From Porphyromonadaceae bacterium (GTDB taxonomy: Bacteria > Bacteroidota > Bacteroidia > Bacteroidales > Porphyromonadaceae): a DNA stretch of 37,092 bases. Under the pieces are notes generated by a model. It saw only the letters and a program-made list of their open reading frames with translations, was not told the DNA's origin and searched no databases. The stretch spans positions 1-37,092 of the forward strand of contig JAUMYV010000015.1 in the NCBI GenBank assembly GCA_030528445.1, read 5' to 3'. The position numbers were made by a program, and so were the translations under genes. How positions within the stretch are numbered: the first letter of the stretch is position 1; each line of letters begins with the position of its first letter. Positions 8,676 through 16,730 of the stretch are shown here, one piece after another.

Positions 8676-8870
8676 CTAACGTCGATAATGGTAGTCGATG
8701 CCGAAGAGTGCACCTGCGAAGGTCATTACCTCTCCGTAGGCTACCAGTACGCTTGGCTCAATACCTCCCGTAGGAGGGGCAAAGAACCCTGCGAAGAGTA
8801 AGACCATCCCCAAAGCGGCCAAGATGAAGGCGAGGATAATCTGCGGGCTTATGTTTGGTCTGTGCTCCAT
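8676..8870 (-). CDS. Small two-helix membrane protein (holin-like)
   Basis: 64 residues with two predicted membrane helices (about 10-30 and 39-58), a short P/G-rich turn (APPTGGIEP), and a basic tail HYRR. I do not recognise the family. It starts 12 bases after the stop of the amidase gene and is the last gene of a minus-strand cassette. Size, two helices and position next to a signal-less amidase are the features of small phage holins, so a role in letting the amidase reach the wall is possible. That is inference from context, and a plain membrane accessory protein is the alternative. Confidence 0.6.
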   Translation of the reverse strand: MEHRPNISPQIILAFILAALGMVLLFAGFFAPPTGGIEPSVLVAYGEVMTFAGALFGIDYHYRR

Positions 8871-8882
8871 AAGTGGATCTTG

Positions 8883-9338
8883 CTACAGGTTCGCGTACTC
8901 CCCTCGGGCGTCGAAGCAGGGGCATACCTTAATCCATTCATTCGGCTCGATTACCCCGTCTGCATTACGGTCTGGGCTCAGGTCTCTGTGCCCGACAATC
9001 TCCGCTCTCGGATAGCTTTGTCGTAGCCTGCCTAGGAGCTCGACTAAGCAGGCGCGTTGCTCTGGTGTACGTGTGTCGGCTGGCCGACCGAAGGCATCTA
9101 GTCCGCCCTCGTAGCAGACGCCGATGCTACAGCGGTTGTAGCCTAGAGCATGTGCTCCAGATCGAGAGAGCGGACGCATCGCCTTGGTCGAGCCGTCGCG
9201 TCGGATGTAGAAGTGATACCCAGCACCGTCGAAGCCTCTAGAGCGATGATCTCGATCTAGCTGAGTAGCCGAATAGGCCTGCGTACTACGCGTAGCCGAG
9301 CAGTGTATGACGATATATCTGATTGCTTTCTTATCCAT
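8883..9338 (-). CDS. N-acetylmuramoyl-L-alanine amidase (amidase_2, T7-lysozyme-like)
   Basis: 151-residue zinc amidase that cuts the bond between muramic acid and the peptide stem. Predicted zinc ligands are His12 (IHCSAT), His117 (VGHRDLSPD) and a Cys at 139 or 141 (VCPCF). Tyr41 sits in GYHFYIRRDG, and SIGVCYEGG is typical of the family. There is no signal peptide, so it cannot leave the cytoplasm by Sec, as for a classical phage endolysin. Length is close to T7 lysozyme. Similar HU-related/amidase pairs are common in Bacteroidales chromosomes and prophage remnants. It lies 73 bases downstream of the spanin-like gene and 12 bases upstream of the two-helix protein. Confidence 0.92.
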   Translation of the reverse strand: MDKKAIRYIVIHCSATRSTQAYSATQLDRDHRSRGFDGAGYHFYIRRDGSTKAMRPLSRSGAHALGYNRCSIGVCYEGGLDAFGRPADTRTPEQRACLVELLGRLRQSYPRAEIVGHRDLSPDRNADGVIEPNEWIKVCPCFDARGEYANL

Positions 9339-9411
9339 ACCTCAATTTCTTTTGTGTTTTGTCCTCTGTGTGATTTTTGATTTCTGTAGGTGGTGTTGCT
9401 ACACTAATGGC

Positions 9412-9858
9412 TTACCTGCGCCTGGTGTAGTGTATGAGCATCAGCAATAGGAGTGTGAGTGCCAGTGGTGTGTAGCCAATCCATCGAGATCTGCCTGATT
9501 TTTGGGTCTCCCTGGTTACGATCTTATGGCTAATCTGCTCTCGTCTTGTATCCGACTTGTGCCGATGCATCTGGTGTGCTTGGCTCGATATGAGCTGTCT
9601 ACTCCGCCGATGAATCCCGACGATTCGCCGCGTAGGATGAGCCATCTGTGATGTTTGTACCTCTTCGTAGACCTCTAGCCACTCGTCTCTGAGTAGGCTA
9701 TCCATGCTGGCTGTCGCTACCGATCCGTCCTCCCTCTGGCTCTCCTCCCTCTGCCACTCGGTCTGCTGCTCTAGGTGTAGCCGTCGCCGACTAGCACAGC
9801 CAGAGAGCAGACCGAGTAGATAGAGTAGGATGCCTAGACTGATGATGATCCTAGGCAT
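9412..9858 (-). CDS. Lipoprotein with C-terminal membrane anchor (unimolecular-spanin-like)
   Basis: 148 residues with an unusual double anchor. The N-terminus is a lipoprotein signal (IIISLGILLYLLGLLSGC, Cys21). The C-terminus is a single membrane helix at about 129-143 (YTPLALTLLLLMLIHY) followed by three Arg. The middle is hydrophilic, rich in Q, E, R, H and S, and probably helical. Lipid at one end and an inner-membrane helix at the other is the topology of the unimolecular spanins of some phages (T1 gp11 type), which join outer and inner membranes during lysis. Sequence similarity to known spanins cannot be judged here. It starts 17 bases after the HU-like gene and precedes the amidase. 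An unknown envelope lipoprotein is the alternative. Confidence 0.65.
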   Translation of the reverse strand: MPRIIISLGILLYLLGLLSGCASRRRLHLEQQTEWQREESQREDGSVATASMDSLLRDEWLEVYEEVQTSQMAHPTRRIVGIHRRSRQLISSQAHQMHRHKSDTRREQISHKIVTRETQKSGRSRWIGYTPLALTLLLLMLIHYTRRR

Positions 9859-9875
9859 AGCTAGCTAGGGTATGG

Positions 9876-10355
9876 TTAGAGACCTGCCTCTGGTCCCTCC
9901 GAGCCTCCAGAGTGCGTATCGCCACCGCCCTCGGCTTGACCGCTTGGCTTATCTGCCCTGGGCTTCTCTCCCTCGCTATGGCGCTGTACGGAGGCGGAGA
10001 GTAGGCTTTCGCGGATAAGTGCTCCCGGAGTGAATGTTACCCTGATTCGGCGAATGTCCTGTGCCTTGAAATCCTCTGCCTTCTCTGCAGCCTTGCTACG
10101 TAGCCCGATGCGCATACGCCCGAGGTCTCCTAGGCTGACGCGACGCCCTGCGACCAGTTCGATAGCTAGTAGCTGAGTTAGGGTTAGTAGCACCGAGCGC
10201 ACGTCTCCCTCGCTGATTGCAGAGATCTTGGAGATCAGCTTCTGGAGCTGTTCGATACTCGTCTCGCCATTGCTTATGGGCATAGCGTAGAAAACCGTCT
10301 TCTTGCCGTCCTTTGTCGCAAACGTCTGCTTGCGTACCTTATAACTGATAGACAT
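9876..10355 (-). CDS. HU-related DNA-binding protein
   Basis: 159 residues. Residues 1-125 fit the Bacteroidetes HU-related (HU-HIG type) family: start MSISYKVRKQ, a central helical part TSIEQLQKLISKISAISEGDV, then the arm-like segment GRRVSLGDLGRMRIGLRSKA and a later FTPGALIRE. Residues 126-159 are a low-complexity tail rich in G, E, S and P. It probably binds DNA as a dimer. It is the first gene of the four-gene minus-strand cassette, with a TACCTTTG promoter 129 bases upstream and a leader of about 120 nt. Its place ahead of lysis-type genes recurs in Bacteroidales, but its role there is unknown to me. Confidence 0.88.
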   Translation of the reverse strand: MSISYKVRKQTFATKDGKKTVFYAMPISNGETSIEQLQKLISKISAISEGDVRSVLLTLTQLLAIELVAGRRVSLGDLGRMRIGLRSKAAEKAEDFKAQDIRRIRVTFTPGALIRESLLSASVQRHSEGEKPRADKPSGQAEGGGDTHSGGSEGPEAGL

Positions 10356-10422
10356 AATAAAATAGATTTGAATAAATTGAATAGAATAAAAGTTAAATAC
10401 TCACCTGTCTTCTAGGCGAACT

Positions 10423-10450
10423 CTCCTGTAAGGATAGGAGCTTATGCTCC
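10423..10450 (-). promoter_or_regulatory. Alternative hairpins in the leader of the HU-like gene
   Basis: On the minus strand GGAGC (10450-10446) can pair with GCTCC (10441-10437) across a four-base loop. The same CTCCT can instead pair with AGGAG (10427-10423). The two structures exclude each other. They lie between the promoter at 10484 and the start codon at 10355. Function is not shown. Confidence 0.35.
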
Positions 10451-10483
10451 GTAGCGCGCTTGGGTTCCTCCCTTCCGACACAA

Positions 10484-10491
10484 CAAAGGTA
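10484..10491 (-). promoter_or_regulatory. -7 element of the HU/lysis-like cassette
   Basis: TACCTTTG on the minus strand, an exact TAnnTTTG. No TTG is seen at 19-21 bases upstream. The leader to the HU start would be about 120 nt. Confidence 0.6.
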
Positions 10492-10648
10492 TGATAGGCT
10501 CTCGGGGCCATCTGATCATTTCGTTGCACAGCGGTACACTTCGGGGTATTGATGTCTATTCGTCTCTAAGTTCTACCAATTTTTGTGGCGAAATCATGCC
10601 GTTGATGTACCGATTGGGGAGTGGGTGCATCGTGTGTCGCATGGATAC

Positions 10649-10693
10649 TGGGCGATGTCTGGTAGATATTGGGCGATGTCTAGTAGATTGGGC
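10649..10693. repeat. Two-copy 21-bp tandem repeat
   Basis: TGGGCGATGTCT(G/A)GTAGAT occurs at 10649 and 10670, with a third partial copy (TGGGC) at 10689. It lies in the 404-base gap between the HU-like gene and sdhB. That gap otherwise holds the HU promoter and the sdhB terminator, and no gene was recognised in it. Confidence 0.8.
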
Positions 10694-10707
10694 TAGGATT
10701 ATACACA

Positions 10708-10748
10708 GAATCGCCCCTATAGCCCACGGAGAGCTACAGGGGCGATTC
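10708..10748 (-). terminator. Terminator after sdhB
   Basis: GAATCGCCCCT (10708-10718) pairs exactly with AGGGGCGATTC (10738-10748). An inner TAGC/GCTA adds to the stem. It lies 12 bases past the sdhB stop. Confidence 0.8.
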
Positions 10749-10759
10749 CCTTATCCAAC

Positions 10760-11515
10760 CTAGTCTTTGAATTTTGCGCTGATGAACTCGCGGTTCAGGC
10801 GAGCGATATTGCTGATGGAGATATTCTTGGGGCACTCCACTTCGCAGGCGCGTGTATTCGTACAGTTACCGAAGCCTAGCTCGTCCATCTTGGCGACCAT
10901 AGCCTTGGCACGGCGAGCAGCCTCTACCTTACCCTGTGGTAGGAGGGCTAGCTGGCTAACCTTAGCCGATACGAAGAGCATCGCAGATCCATTCTTGCAA
11001 GCAGCGGCACAAGCACCACAGCCGATACAAGCAGCGGCATCCATAGCCATATCGGCATCCTTCTTGGGAATAGGAATAGCGTTGGCATCGGGTACACCCC
11101 CAGTATTCACCGACACGAAACCACCAGCTTGGATGATCTTGTCGTAGGCGGTACGGTCTACCATGAGGTCGCGGATCACGGGGAACCCAGCCGAACGCCA
11201 TGGCTCTACCGTGATGGTGTCGCCATCATCGAAGCGACGCATATGTAGCTGACAGGTCGTGATGCTATCGTCTGGCCCGTGTGGGTGACCATTAATGTAG
11301 AGCGAACACATACCGCAGATACCCTCACGACAGTCATGGTCGAAAACAACGGGTTCTTTGCCTTGGCGGATGAGCTGCTCATTCAGTACGTCCATCATCT
11401 CAAGGAATGAGCTACCCTGCGAGATATTTTGCAGTTCGTAAGTCTCGAATGCCCCCTTAGCCTGAGGACCTCTCTGACGCCAAACTTTTACTTTGATGTT
11501 TATATTCTTGTCCAT
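10760..11515 (-). CDS. sdhB: Succinate dehydrogenase / fumarate reductase iron-sulfur subunit
   Basis: 251 residues. It passes electrons between the flavin of SdhA and the haem/quinone of SdhC. Cluster ligands are visible. The 2Fe-2S site uses Cys62, Cys67, Cys70 and Cys88 ([10 protein letters not shown]). The second and third clusters use Cys163, Cys166, Cys169 and Cys173 ([11 protein letters not shown]), and Cys218, Cys224 and Cys228 ([12 protein letters not shown]). In anaerobic Bacteroidetes this complex works mainly as fumarate reductase, so frdB is an equally good name. It is the last gene of sdhC-sdhA-sdhB, 21 bases after sdhA, followed by a strong hairpin. Confidence 0.96.
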   Translation of the reverse strand: MDKNINIKVKVWRQRGPQAKGAFETYELQNISQGSSFLEMMDVLNEQLIRQGKEPVVFDHDCREGICGMCSLYINGHPHGPDDSITTCQLHMRRFDDGDTITVEPWRSAGFPVIRDLMVDRTAYDKIIQAGGFVSVNTGGVPDANAIPIPKKDADMAMDAAACIGCGACAAACKNGSAMLFVSAKVSQLALLPQGKVEAARRAKAMVAKMDELGFGNCTNTRACEVECPKNISISNIARLNREFISAKFKD

Positions 11516-11536
11516 GAGTTTATTCAGTTAGGGCAT

Positions 11537-13489
11537 TTAGTTCTTATAGTTACGCTGCTGACGCACTACGAATTCGTAGTCGAGTGGTTCCTTGTTCATG
11601 ATTGGATCCTTGTCCTCGCCTTGGTATTCCCAGCAAGATACGTATGAGAATAGTTCGTCGTGGCGAAGAGCCTCACCCTCCTCAGTCTGGTGCTCCAGGC
11701 GGAAGTGACCACCACAGCTCTCCTCACGGTCGAGGGCGTCGTGGGCCATTAGCTCGCCGATCTCGATGAAGTCTGCTAGACGAAGTGCTTTCTCGAGCTC
11801 TACGTTGAGGTCGTTGGCTTCGCCAGGGATGCGCACGTCGCTCCAGAATTCCTTCTTGAGCTTCTTGAGGTCTTGGATAGCCTTCTCTAGACCAGCCTTC
11901 TCACGTCCCATACCTACGAAGTCCCACATGATGTGGCCGAGTTTCTTGTGTAGGCTGTCTACGCTCTGCTGACCCTTGATGCTCATCAGGCGAGCGATGC
12001 GATCCTTGATGCCCTGCTCAGCCTCGTCAAACTCCTTGCGGTCTGTGCTGAAGCGTGGTACTTGAATCTGGTCTGCCAAATAGTTCTGGATCGTGTAGGG
12101 GAGTACAAAGTAGCCGTCTGCCAAGCCCTGCATCAGAGCCGAAGCCCCTAGACGGTTGGCCCCGTGGTCGGAGAAGTTGGCCTCACCGATGGCGAATAGA
12201 CCAGGGATAGAGGTCATCAGCTCGTAGTCTACCCAGATACCACCCATCGTGTAGTGGATAGCAGGGTAGATCATCATAGGTGTCTCGTAGGGGTTGTCGT
12301 TGGTGATCTTCTCGTACATCTGGAAGAGGTTGCCATAGCGAGCCTCTACTACATCCTTGCCTAGGCGCTGGATAGCAGATGAGAAGTCTAGGAATACGGC
12401 AAGACCTGTATTATTTACCCCATAGCCAGCATCGCAGCGCTCCTTGGCTGCACGGCTAGCTACGTCGCGTGGTACGAGGTTACCGAAGGCAGGGTAGCGG
12501 CGCTCTAGATAGTAGTCGCGATCCTCTTCCTTGATCTCCGTTGGGCGAATCTTGCCCTCCTGTAGCTTCTTGGCGTCCTCTAGTTTCTTAGGTACCCAGA
12601 TACGTCCGTCGTTACGTAGAGACTCCGACATCAGCGTGAGCTTAGACTGGAACTCGCCGTGTACGGGGATACAAGTTGGGTGGATCTGCGCCATACATGG
12701 GTTGGCGAAGTAAGCACCCTTCTTGTAGCACTGCCAAGCTGCAGAGCCGTTGGAGGCCATAGCGTTGGTTGAGAGGAAGAAGGCGTTGCCGTAGCCGCCA
12801 GTGCCGATGACTACGGCGTGAGCGGCGAAGCGCTCTATCTTACCCGTCACGAGGTTGCGCGCGATGATACCGCGAGCGCGACCATCGATGATTACTAGGT
12901 CGAGCATCTCGTAGCGTGTGTAGAGCTTCACGGCGCCCTTACCTACCTGGCGGCTAAGTGCAGAGTAAGCCCCAAGCAGGAGCTGCTGCCCCGTCTGGCC
13001 ACGAGCGTAGAACGTACGCGATACCTGTGCGCCACCGAATGAGCGGTTGTCGAGCAGACCACCGTACTCACGAGCAAAAGGTACGCCCTGAGCCACGCAC
13101 TGGTCGATGATTGAGTTGGCTACCTCGGCAAGGCGATAGACGTTGGCCTCACGAGCGCGGTAGTCACCACCTTTGATTGTATCGTAGAAGAGGCGATAGA
13201 CAGAGTCGCCGTCGTTTTGATAGTTCTTGGCAGCGTTAATCCCCCCTTGAGCAGCGATGGAGTGTGCTCGGCGAGGAGAGTCTTGGATGCAGAAGTTTAG
13301 CACATTGAAGCCCATCTCACCAAGTGATGCAGCAGCCGAAGCCCCTGCCAGACCCGTACCCACCACGATCACATCTAGACGACGCTTATTGGCAGGGTTT
13401 ACAAGCTTCTGATGATCCTTGTAGTTCGTCCACTTCTCGGCCAATGGGCCCTGTGGTATTTTGGAGTTTATCTTAGACATAATAGTCAT
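11537..13489 (-). CDS. sdhA: Succinate dehydrogenase / fumarate reductase flavoprotein subunit
   Basis: 650 residues, normal for the Bacteroidetes form. It carries covalent FAD and the dicarboxylate site. Visible motifs are the Rossmann segment [16 protein letters not shown] (about residues 42-57), [11 protein letters not shown] near the FAD attachment histidine, [13 protein letters not shown] and [12 protein letters not shown] in the active-site region, and [17 protein letters not shown] near the end of the FAD fold. The start could be the ATG at 13489 or the one at 13480 (MSKINSK); the second is the more usual N-terminus. The gene sits 28 bases downstream of sdhC and 21 upstream of sdhB. 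In a fermenting cell it would reduce fumarate, linked to oxaloacetate made by the PEP carboxylase gene in this window. Confidence 0.97.
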   Translation of the reverse strand: MTIMSKINSKIPQGPLAEKWTNYKDHQKLVNPANKRRLDVIVVGTGLAGASAAASLGEMGFNVLNFCIQDSPRRAHSIAAQGGINAAKNYQNDGDSVYRLFYDTIKGGDYRAREANVYRLAEVANSIIDQCVAQGVPFAREYGGLLDNRSFGGAQVSRTFYARGQTGQQLLLGAYSALSRQVGKGAVKLYTRYEMLDLVIIDGRARGIIARNLVTGKIERFAAHAVVIGTGGYGNAFFLSTNAMASNGSAAWQCYKKGAYFANPCMAQIHPTCIPVHGEFQSKLTLMSESLRNDGRIWVPKKLEDAKKLQEGKIRPTEIKEEDRDYYLERRYPAFGNLVPRDVASRAAKERCDAGYGVNNTGLAVFLDFSSAIQRLGKDVVEARYGNLFQMYEKITNDNPYETPMMIYPAIHYTMGGIWVDYELMTSIPGLFAIGEANFSDHGANRLGASALMQGLADGYFVLPYTIQNYLADQIQVPRFSTDRKEFDEAEQGIKDRIARLMSIKGQQSVDSLHKKLGHIMWDFVGMGREKAGLEKAIQDLKKLKKEFWSDVRIPGEANDLNVELEKALRLADFIEIGELMAHDALDREESCGGHFRLEHQTEEGEALRHDELFSYVSCWEYQGEDKDPIMNKEPLDYEFVVRQQRNYKN

Positions 13490-13517
13490 GTATCTTTGGG
13501 TAAAACACTAAGTGAGC

Positions 13518-14231
13518 TTATGCAAATGGGCAGGACATGGTACCCGCGCAGAGAGACTGCACGAAGAAGTAAACCACCACGAGTCCGAAGCCTAGTACGA
13601 GCACGGTAGCGTAGATGTTGGAGATGGTCTCTAGGCGCTTGAGCCATGTGTTGTTGTTCCAGCCGATGGTGTGTATAGAGCTCCAGAAGCCGTGTGCTAG
13701 ATGGAACCACAGAGCAGCAAGCCATACGAGATAGAGTACTACATACACTGGGTTGGAGAAGGTGTAGCGGATAAGGCCAGCTCCGTCAGTAGGCCCATTT
13801 ACCCCTGCGATGCCAAGATCATGGATGTGCTGTAGCTCTGCTAGCTGCATCTTAGCCCAGAAGTTAAATAGGTGTAGACCAAGACCGAGGAGGACTACTA
13901 CACCGAGTGCCATCATGTTTTGTGATGCCCACTCTACGCCCTTGGGTTTGTCTACCACGCCGTATGGGCTATTGCCACGAGCCTTGCGGTTCTGTACGGT
14001 CAGGATTAGGGCATAGATGATGTGTACAAGGAAGAGCAGTGCAAGCATCTTGGTTGCTACGAGTGCATACCAGTTTGCTCCTAGAAATTCACAGACCATG
14101 TTGTAACCTTCTTCCGAGAATAGAGCCACGAGGTTCATGGACATGTGGAAGGTCAGAAACAGGATCAACGCAAGACCAGAGATACTCATCACTAGCTTAC
14201 GGCCAATCGAAGATTTAATTAACCACGACAT
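13518..14231 (-). CDS. sdhC: Succinate dehydrogenase / fumarate reductase cytochrome b subunit
   Basis: 237 residues starting at the ATG at 14231 (MSWLIKSSIGRKLVM); a TTG six bases upstream is less likely. It is an integral membrane protein with about five helices, of the single-subunit di-haem cytochrome b558 type found in Bacteroidetes, Wolinella and Bacillus. Candidate haem ligands are the His residues in LTFHMSMN, VHIIYA, GLHLFN and LWFHLAHGFW. It anchors SdhA and SdhB and exchanges electrons with menaquinone. First gene of the operon, with a TATCTTTG -7 element 110 bases upstream. Confidence 0.95.
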   Translation of the reverse strand: MSWLIKSSIGRKLVMSISGLALILFLTFHMSMNLVALFSEEGYNMVCEFLGANWYALVATKMLALLFLVHIIYALILTVQNRKARGNSPYGVVDKPKGVEWASQNMMALGVVVLLGLGLHLFNFWAKMQLAELQHIHDLGIAGVNGPTDGAGLIRYTFSNPVYVVLYLVWLAALWFHLAHGFWSSIHTIGWNNNTWLKRLETISNIYATVLVLGFGLVVVYFFVQSLCAGTMSCPFA

Positions 14232-14340
14232 AAACAACTATTTATTAAATTAAAGTTTATTCCAACACAAAACTCCTCTTTTAGCGCATTAGTAGAGCAC
14301 ATTAACCAAAGCACAATCTGACCTAACCGCTTTCCGAGGA

Positions 14341-14348
14341 CAAAGATA
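14341..14348 (-). promoter_or_regulatory. -7 element of the sdhCAB operon
   Basis: TATCTTTG on the minus strand. The stretch upstream of it is very AT-rich (TATATATA), with no clear TTG. The 345-base gap between sdhC and gpmA holds only this and the gpmA terminator. Confidence 0.6.
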
Positions 14349-14470
14349 AACCATTTAGGTATATATATGGTTATAAATAGCGAAAAAAAGATGCAATGAC
14401 ACGTGCTTGCTCCCCTAGATTAGGTATATTTTTGATTGACTGAACAAACTGAGTCCTGCTCAAATGAAAT

Positions 14471-14509
14471 AAGCTAGGCCATACACACTAGATGTGTACA
14501 GCCTAGCTT
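14471..14509 (-). terminator. Terminator after gpmA
   Basis: AAGCTAGGC (14471-14479) pairs with GCCTAGCTT (14501-14509). An inner TACACA/TGTGTA extends the stem. It is about 68 bases past the gpmA stop. Confidence 0.7.
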
Positions 14510-14576
14510 CGTCATTGTATCGCCTCTTGGTATGTGCGTGAGAGCGATGGCTCTACGACACTTGGACAAGGGGCAA

Positions 14577-15323
14577 TTACTTCTTCTTACCCTGGTTGGC
14601 TACAGCCTCCATGAGCTTCTTGATCTCCTCTGGGTCGCCTAGGAAGTAGTCCTTGACGAGGTTGAGGTCATCGTCGAACTCGAATACATAAGGAACCGCT
14701 GTTGGTAGGTTCAGGGCGATGATATCTTCGTCGCTGATGCCCTTGAGTACCTTGATGATACCACGTAGGCTATTGCCGTGAGCAGCTACTAGCACATCGT
14801 CATGCTCTAGAAGTGAGGGGAAGATGTTGTTTTGCCAGTAAGGGAGCGTACGATCTACACAGTGGCAGAGAGCCTCCGTTAGAGGTAGGTAGGCAGGTAC
14901 GACGCCTGCATAGCGAGGGTCTGCGAATGGGCTACGCTCGTCTGCCTTCTCTAGAGGAGTAGGAGGTACATCGTAGCTACGACGCCAGATGAGTACCTGC
15001 TCGTCGCCATACTTCTCTGCAGTCTCGGCCTTGTTGAGCCCTTGGAGCATACCGTAGTGCTTCTCGTTGAGACGCCAGCTCTTCTCCACTGGGATCCAGT
15101 CGAGATCCATGATGTCGAGGATCTGGTTCAGCGTCTTGATGGCACGCTTGAGGTAAGACGTATAGGCCTTGCTGAAGCGGAAACCTTCCTTCTTGAGCAG
15201 TTCACCAGCCTTCTTGGCTTCCTCGACACCCTTCTCAGATAGATCTACATTGGTCCAACCGGTGAAGCGGTTTTCCTTGTTCCACACGCTTTCGCCGTGG
15301 CGGATCAGTACAATTCTCTTCAT
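14577..15323 (-). CDS. gpmA: 2,3-bisphosphoglycerate-dependent phosphoglycerate mutase
   Basis: 248 residues, the usual GpmA length. It interconverts 3- and 2-phosphoglycerate in glycolysis and gluconeogenesis in the cytoplasm. The phospho-histidine motif LIRHGES is at residues 6-12 (His9), followed by [15 protein letters not shown]. The second active-site His is in [11 protein letters not shown]. The family signature around [11 protein letters not shown] is present. It is transcribed alone, with its own TACCTTTG promoter element 52 bases upstream and a hairpin downstream. The preceding B12 riboswitch points in the same direction but lies about 830 bases away, with this promoter in between. 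Confidence 0.97.
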   Translation of the reverse strand: MKRIVLIRHGESVWNKENRFTGWTNVDLSEKGVEEAKKAGELLKKEGFRFSKAYTSYLKRAIKTLNQILDIMDLDWIPVEKSWRLNEKHYGMLQGLNKAETAEKYGDEQVLIWRRSYDVPPTPLEKADERSPFADPRYAGVVPAYLPLTEALCHCVDRTLPYWQNNIFPSLLEHDDVLVAAHGNSLRGIIKVLKGISDEDIIALNLPTAVPYVFEFDDDLNLVKDYFLGDPEEIKKLMEAVANQGKKK

Positions 15324-15374
15324 TTCTAATTATACGTTATGTGGTTATATCGATATAACTCGCTTATACAGACG

Positions 15375-15382
15375 CAAAGGTA
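15375..15382 (-). promoter_or_regulatory. -7 element of gpmA
   Basis: TACCTTTG on the minus strand, an exact TAnnTTTG. No TTG at the expected distance. Confidence 0.6.
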
Positions 15383-16157
15383 CTATTATTTTGGTGAATG
15401 GGCATAAGGCGAGCCGATTGCAGATTCGCCTGTGGCGATACATTTGTCTAGGTTTTGTGTTTGCTGGTAGGATTCTATCATATTTTGCAAATCCTTCCAC
15501 AGGATAAGCAAAACCTGTTATTTGGAGGCTCTTTGCAGAGGTCTCTAGTAAATTATATTATATGGCATAGTTAAGGCTAGGCACAGCTACTACGAGCCTC
15601 TCGACCCACAGAGATGCACCTAGCCTCGGTAGCCAGTATCTGTCTTTTGCTTTGGTTAATGAAAGCCTATACTAGAGGTGTATAGGAGTGGAGTTTGTCC
15701 GACAGACTGGATGATACATCATGTCAAACCACACACCATTTCCAACCCCAAGCTCTAGCTCTATGGCTTGAGGCTTGGGGGCGTCTAAGTGCTGTCGCGT
15801 ACAAACTTGTCTTGGAGCTATGAGCGAGGGAGTGCGTCCTCAAACAGAGTAGTAAGGTAGGTTATAGGTTGGATAATCATCAATCAGGACACGACGCCAC
15901 TACCATGCATACACCCATCCGTACCCCAATGGTTATCGGGAGATACGTTAGTGGCAAAAAGTAGTCTGCTGTCATAAACACTACCCGGCTCTATGCTCGC
16001 AAGTCAATCAGTCCGCAACAGGGGAAGCATAGCCGCATCTGCATATCCAGCCTAGGCTCGTATGCACATCGAGTAGTACAGGTGCAGGAAGCACTCTGTA
16101 GGTACTGTGATGATTTCCGCGTCCAATCTTATTCCCGAGATTGTGGCATCATAGTCA
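15383..16157 (-). other. Gene-free region downstream of the cobalamin riboswitch
   Basis: 775 bases with no ORF longer than 63 codons on either strand, and none that I recognise. Several stem-forming pairs are present: AGGCTAGG/CCTAGCCT (15574-15581 and 15619-15626), CCTATAC/GTATAGG (15666-15672 and 15680-15686), CCCCAAGC/GCTTGGGG (15746-15753 and 15773-15780) and GCCACTA/TAGTGGC (15896-15902 and 15949-15955). On the minus strand a 31-codon frame (15975-15880) would give a hydrophobic peptide starting MTADYFLPLTYLP. The region could be a structured RNA, a leader for a tiny peptide, or the ruin of a B12-controlled gene. Confidence 0.5.
15746..15780 (-). terminator. Hairpin, possible terminator of the riboswitch transcript
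   Basis: CCCCAAGC and GCTTGGGG form eight perfect pairs around a 19-base loop that can fold further. There is no T run on either side, so termination is uncertain. It lies about 380 bases downstream of the riboswitch. Confidence 0.4.
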
Positions 16158-16335
16158 AACAGCAGGTCTCCTGGCTTATCCGCGTAGCCTGATGCGTCTT
16201 CCCAGCTTGTGGCCAGTGACTTTCGTTGCATCAAGTTTACCACCCCCAGAGGAGTAGACGAATTTACAGTAGCGGGTACTGCTCCAGACTCTCACTGGAT
16301 TCCCTTGCAAGGCTCACAAATGGCAAGCCTTTACT
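16158..16335 (-). promoter_or_regulatory. Cobalamin (B12) riboswitch
   Basis: Read on the minus strand, the conserved parts appear in order. First is AAGGCTTGCC near the 5' side (16335-16322), then AAGGGAATCCAGTGAGAGTC (about 16312-16290) and GCAGTACCCGCTACTGTAA (16282-16264). These are followed by GTCACTGG (about 16220-16213) and GGGAAG near 16200, and finally the B12 box AAGCCAGGAGACCTGCTG (16177-16160). Order, spacing and length match the Rfam cobalamin riboswitch class, which binds adenosyl- or methyl-cobalamin and shuts off expression. A near-perfect promoter lies just upstream. No transporter or biosynthesis gene follows within the 830 bases before gpmA, which is unusual. A 63-codon frame overlaps the switch and is not a gene. 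Confidence 0.92.
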
Positions 16336-16347
16336 GCTTAACGCTGA

Positions 16348-16377
16348 CAAAATTAAATAAACATTTCGATATAACAA
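16348..16377 (-). promoter_or_regulatory. Promoter of the cobalamin riboswitch
   Basis: On the minus strand TTG (16377-16375), exactly 19 bases, then TAATTTTG (16355-16348): the full Bacteroidetes consensus TTG-N19-TAnnTTTG. Transcription would start near 16341, just before the first riboswitch helix. Confidence 0.85.
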
Positions 16378-16730
16378 TTGATTACCTCTTTTTGTGCGTA
16401 ATCCTTTGGAGAATATATGTGTCTTTGTGACTTAGATATCTCCTCGGTACTGGGGTTGATGCCAAACGTGAGATTTATATTTTAGACCAGATTTCAGCAT
16501 GTTGATGAGAGAAATGCTTCGAGAGGGGCGAAAAACGGCAGATCGCGTATTCGGCCCCTAGGAGGCCCTACAGCGAGTCCGACCTCATTTTGGCACTTAG
16601 TCCCAGCCGTATGAAAATAATCGCTTAAAACGCATGTTTTATATTTTACTAATAATGAGCTAGATAAAATGGTATTTACTCCGATTTGATTGAAGCGAAG
16701 CCAAAATTTCAGAATTTGTCTGCACTAATC

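Noticed and set aside
9339..9411. A very small extra gene between the spanin-like and amidase genes
   Set aside because: I read the 73 bases on the minus strand and found no start-to-stop frame of useful length.
8676..10491. Active prophage
   Set aside because: Only lysis-type genes are present, with no capsid, tail, integrase or replication genes nearby.
10491..10763. 90-codon plus-strand frame
   Set aside because: Crosses the tandem repeat and the sdhB terminator. No protein features.
16052..16243. 63-codon minus-strand frame
   Set aside because: It runs through the B12 box of the riboswitch, and its residues come from conserved RNA sequence.
15323..16335. B12 riboswitch controlling gpmA
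   Set aside because: gpmA is about 830 bases away, has its own promoter element in between, and has no B12 link.
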